DNA from: Desulfurococcales archaeon
GTDB taxonomy: Archaea; Thermoproteota; Thermoprotei_A; Sulfolobales; Desulfurococcaceae
Assembly (NCBI GenBank): GCA_026985375.1
Contig: JALSQP010000015.1
Span: forward strand, 1-5,053
Direction of reading: 5' to 3'
Length of the DNA stretch: 5,053 nucleotides
Shown one piece after another: positions 5,040-5,053 of this stretch. The notes beneath the pieces are model-generated. The model was given only the letters and a program-made list of their open reading frames with translations, made no database searches and had not been told where the DNA came from. The translations under genes were made by a program, and so were the position numbers. How positions within the stretch are numbered: the stretch's first letter is position 1; each line of letters starts with the position of its first letter.

Positions 5040-5053
5040 CGGGGGATATAGGC

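Noticed and set aside
4882..5047. 8-bp inverted repeat ATCCCCCG/CGGGGGAT on either side of the tRNA gene
   Set aside because: Short, low complexity and not extended on either side; no sign of an element boundary or integration at the tRNA.
1..5053. CRISPR array or tandem repeats
   Set aside because: No regularly spaced repeats were seen anywhere in the window.

Overview
The window looks like the chromosome of a hyperthermophilic crenarchaeon (Thermoproteota), most likely of the Desulfurococcales type. The pointers are archaeal TATA elements about 25 bases ahead of starts, GGTGA-type ribosome binding sites, frequent GTG/TTG starts, AGA/AGG arginine and ATA isoleucine codons, an archaeal-type t6A methylthiotransferase, and a GC-rich tRNA without encoded CCA in moderately AT-rich DNA. 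The lineage is an inference from style, not from a search.

Layout. Positions 1-386 (minus) hold the first 128 codons of a gene leaving the left edge, which I read as a TnpB-related (IS200/IS605 OrfB) protein with a leaderless-type promoter. Positions 405-566 are the most unusual part: a near-symmetric TATA element, then a 75-base island of about 68% GC that folds into a strong hairpin, then an 11-bp inverted repeat whose right arm covers part of the ribosome binding site of the next gene. Positions 567-1850 (plus) encode a radical-SAM tRNA methylthiotransferase of the archaeal/eukaryotic MtaB (CDKAL1) group. It converges on a minus-strand operon, the stop codons overlapping by 4 bases. That operon, read right to left, is trkH (3334-4770), trkA (2654-3298) and an MscS-like membrane protein (1847-2647). 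A tRNA-Arg(UCU) gene lies upstream on the same strand (4927-5001).

How they work together. TrkH is the potassium-conducting membrane subunit and TrkA its cytosolic nucleotide-binding regulator. The MscS-like protein, whose ribosome binding site runs across the trkA stop codon, may be a release valve or an accessory protein, so the operon probably handles potassium and turgor balance. The methylthiotransferase should convert t6A37 to ms2t6A37 in tRNAs reading ANN codons, the class to which the tRNA-Arg(UCU) in this window belongs.

The best candidate for something undescribed is 438-566. It may be a free-standing structured RNA, a riboswitch-like leader of the methylthiotransferase gene, or an RNA or remnant tied to the neighbouring TnpB-type gene. 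The sequence alone does not decide between these.
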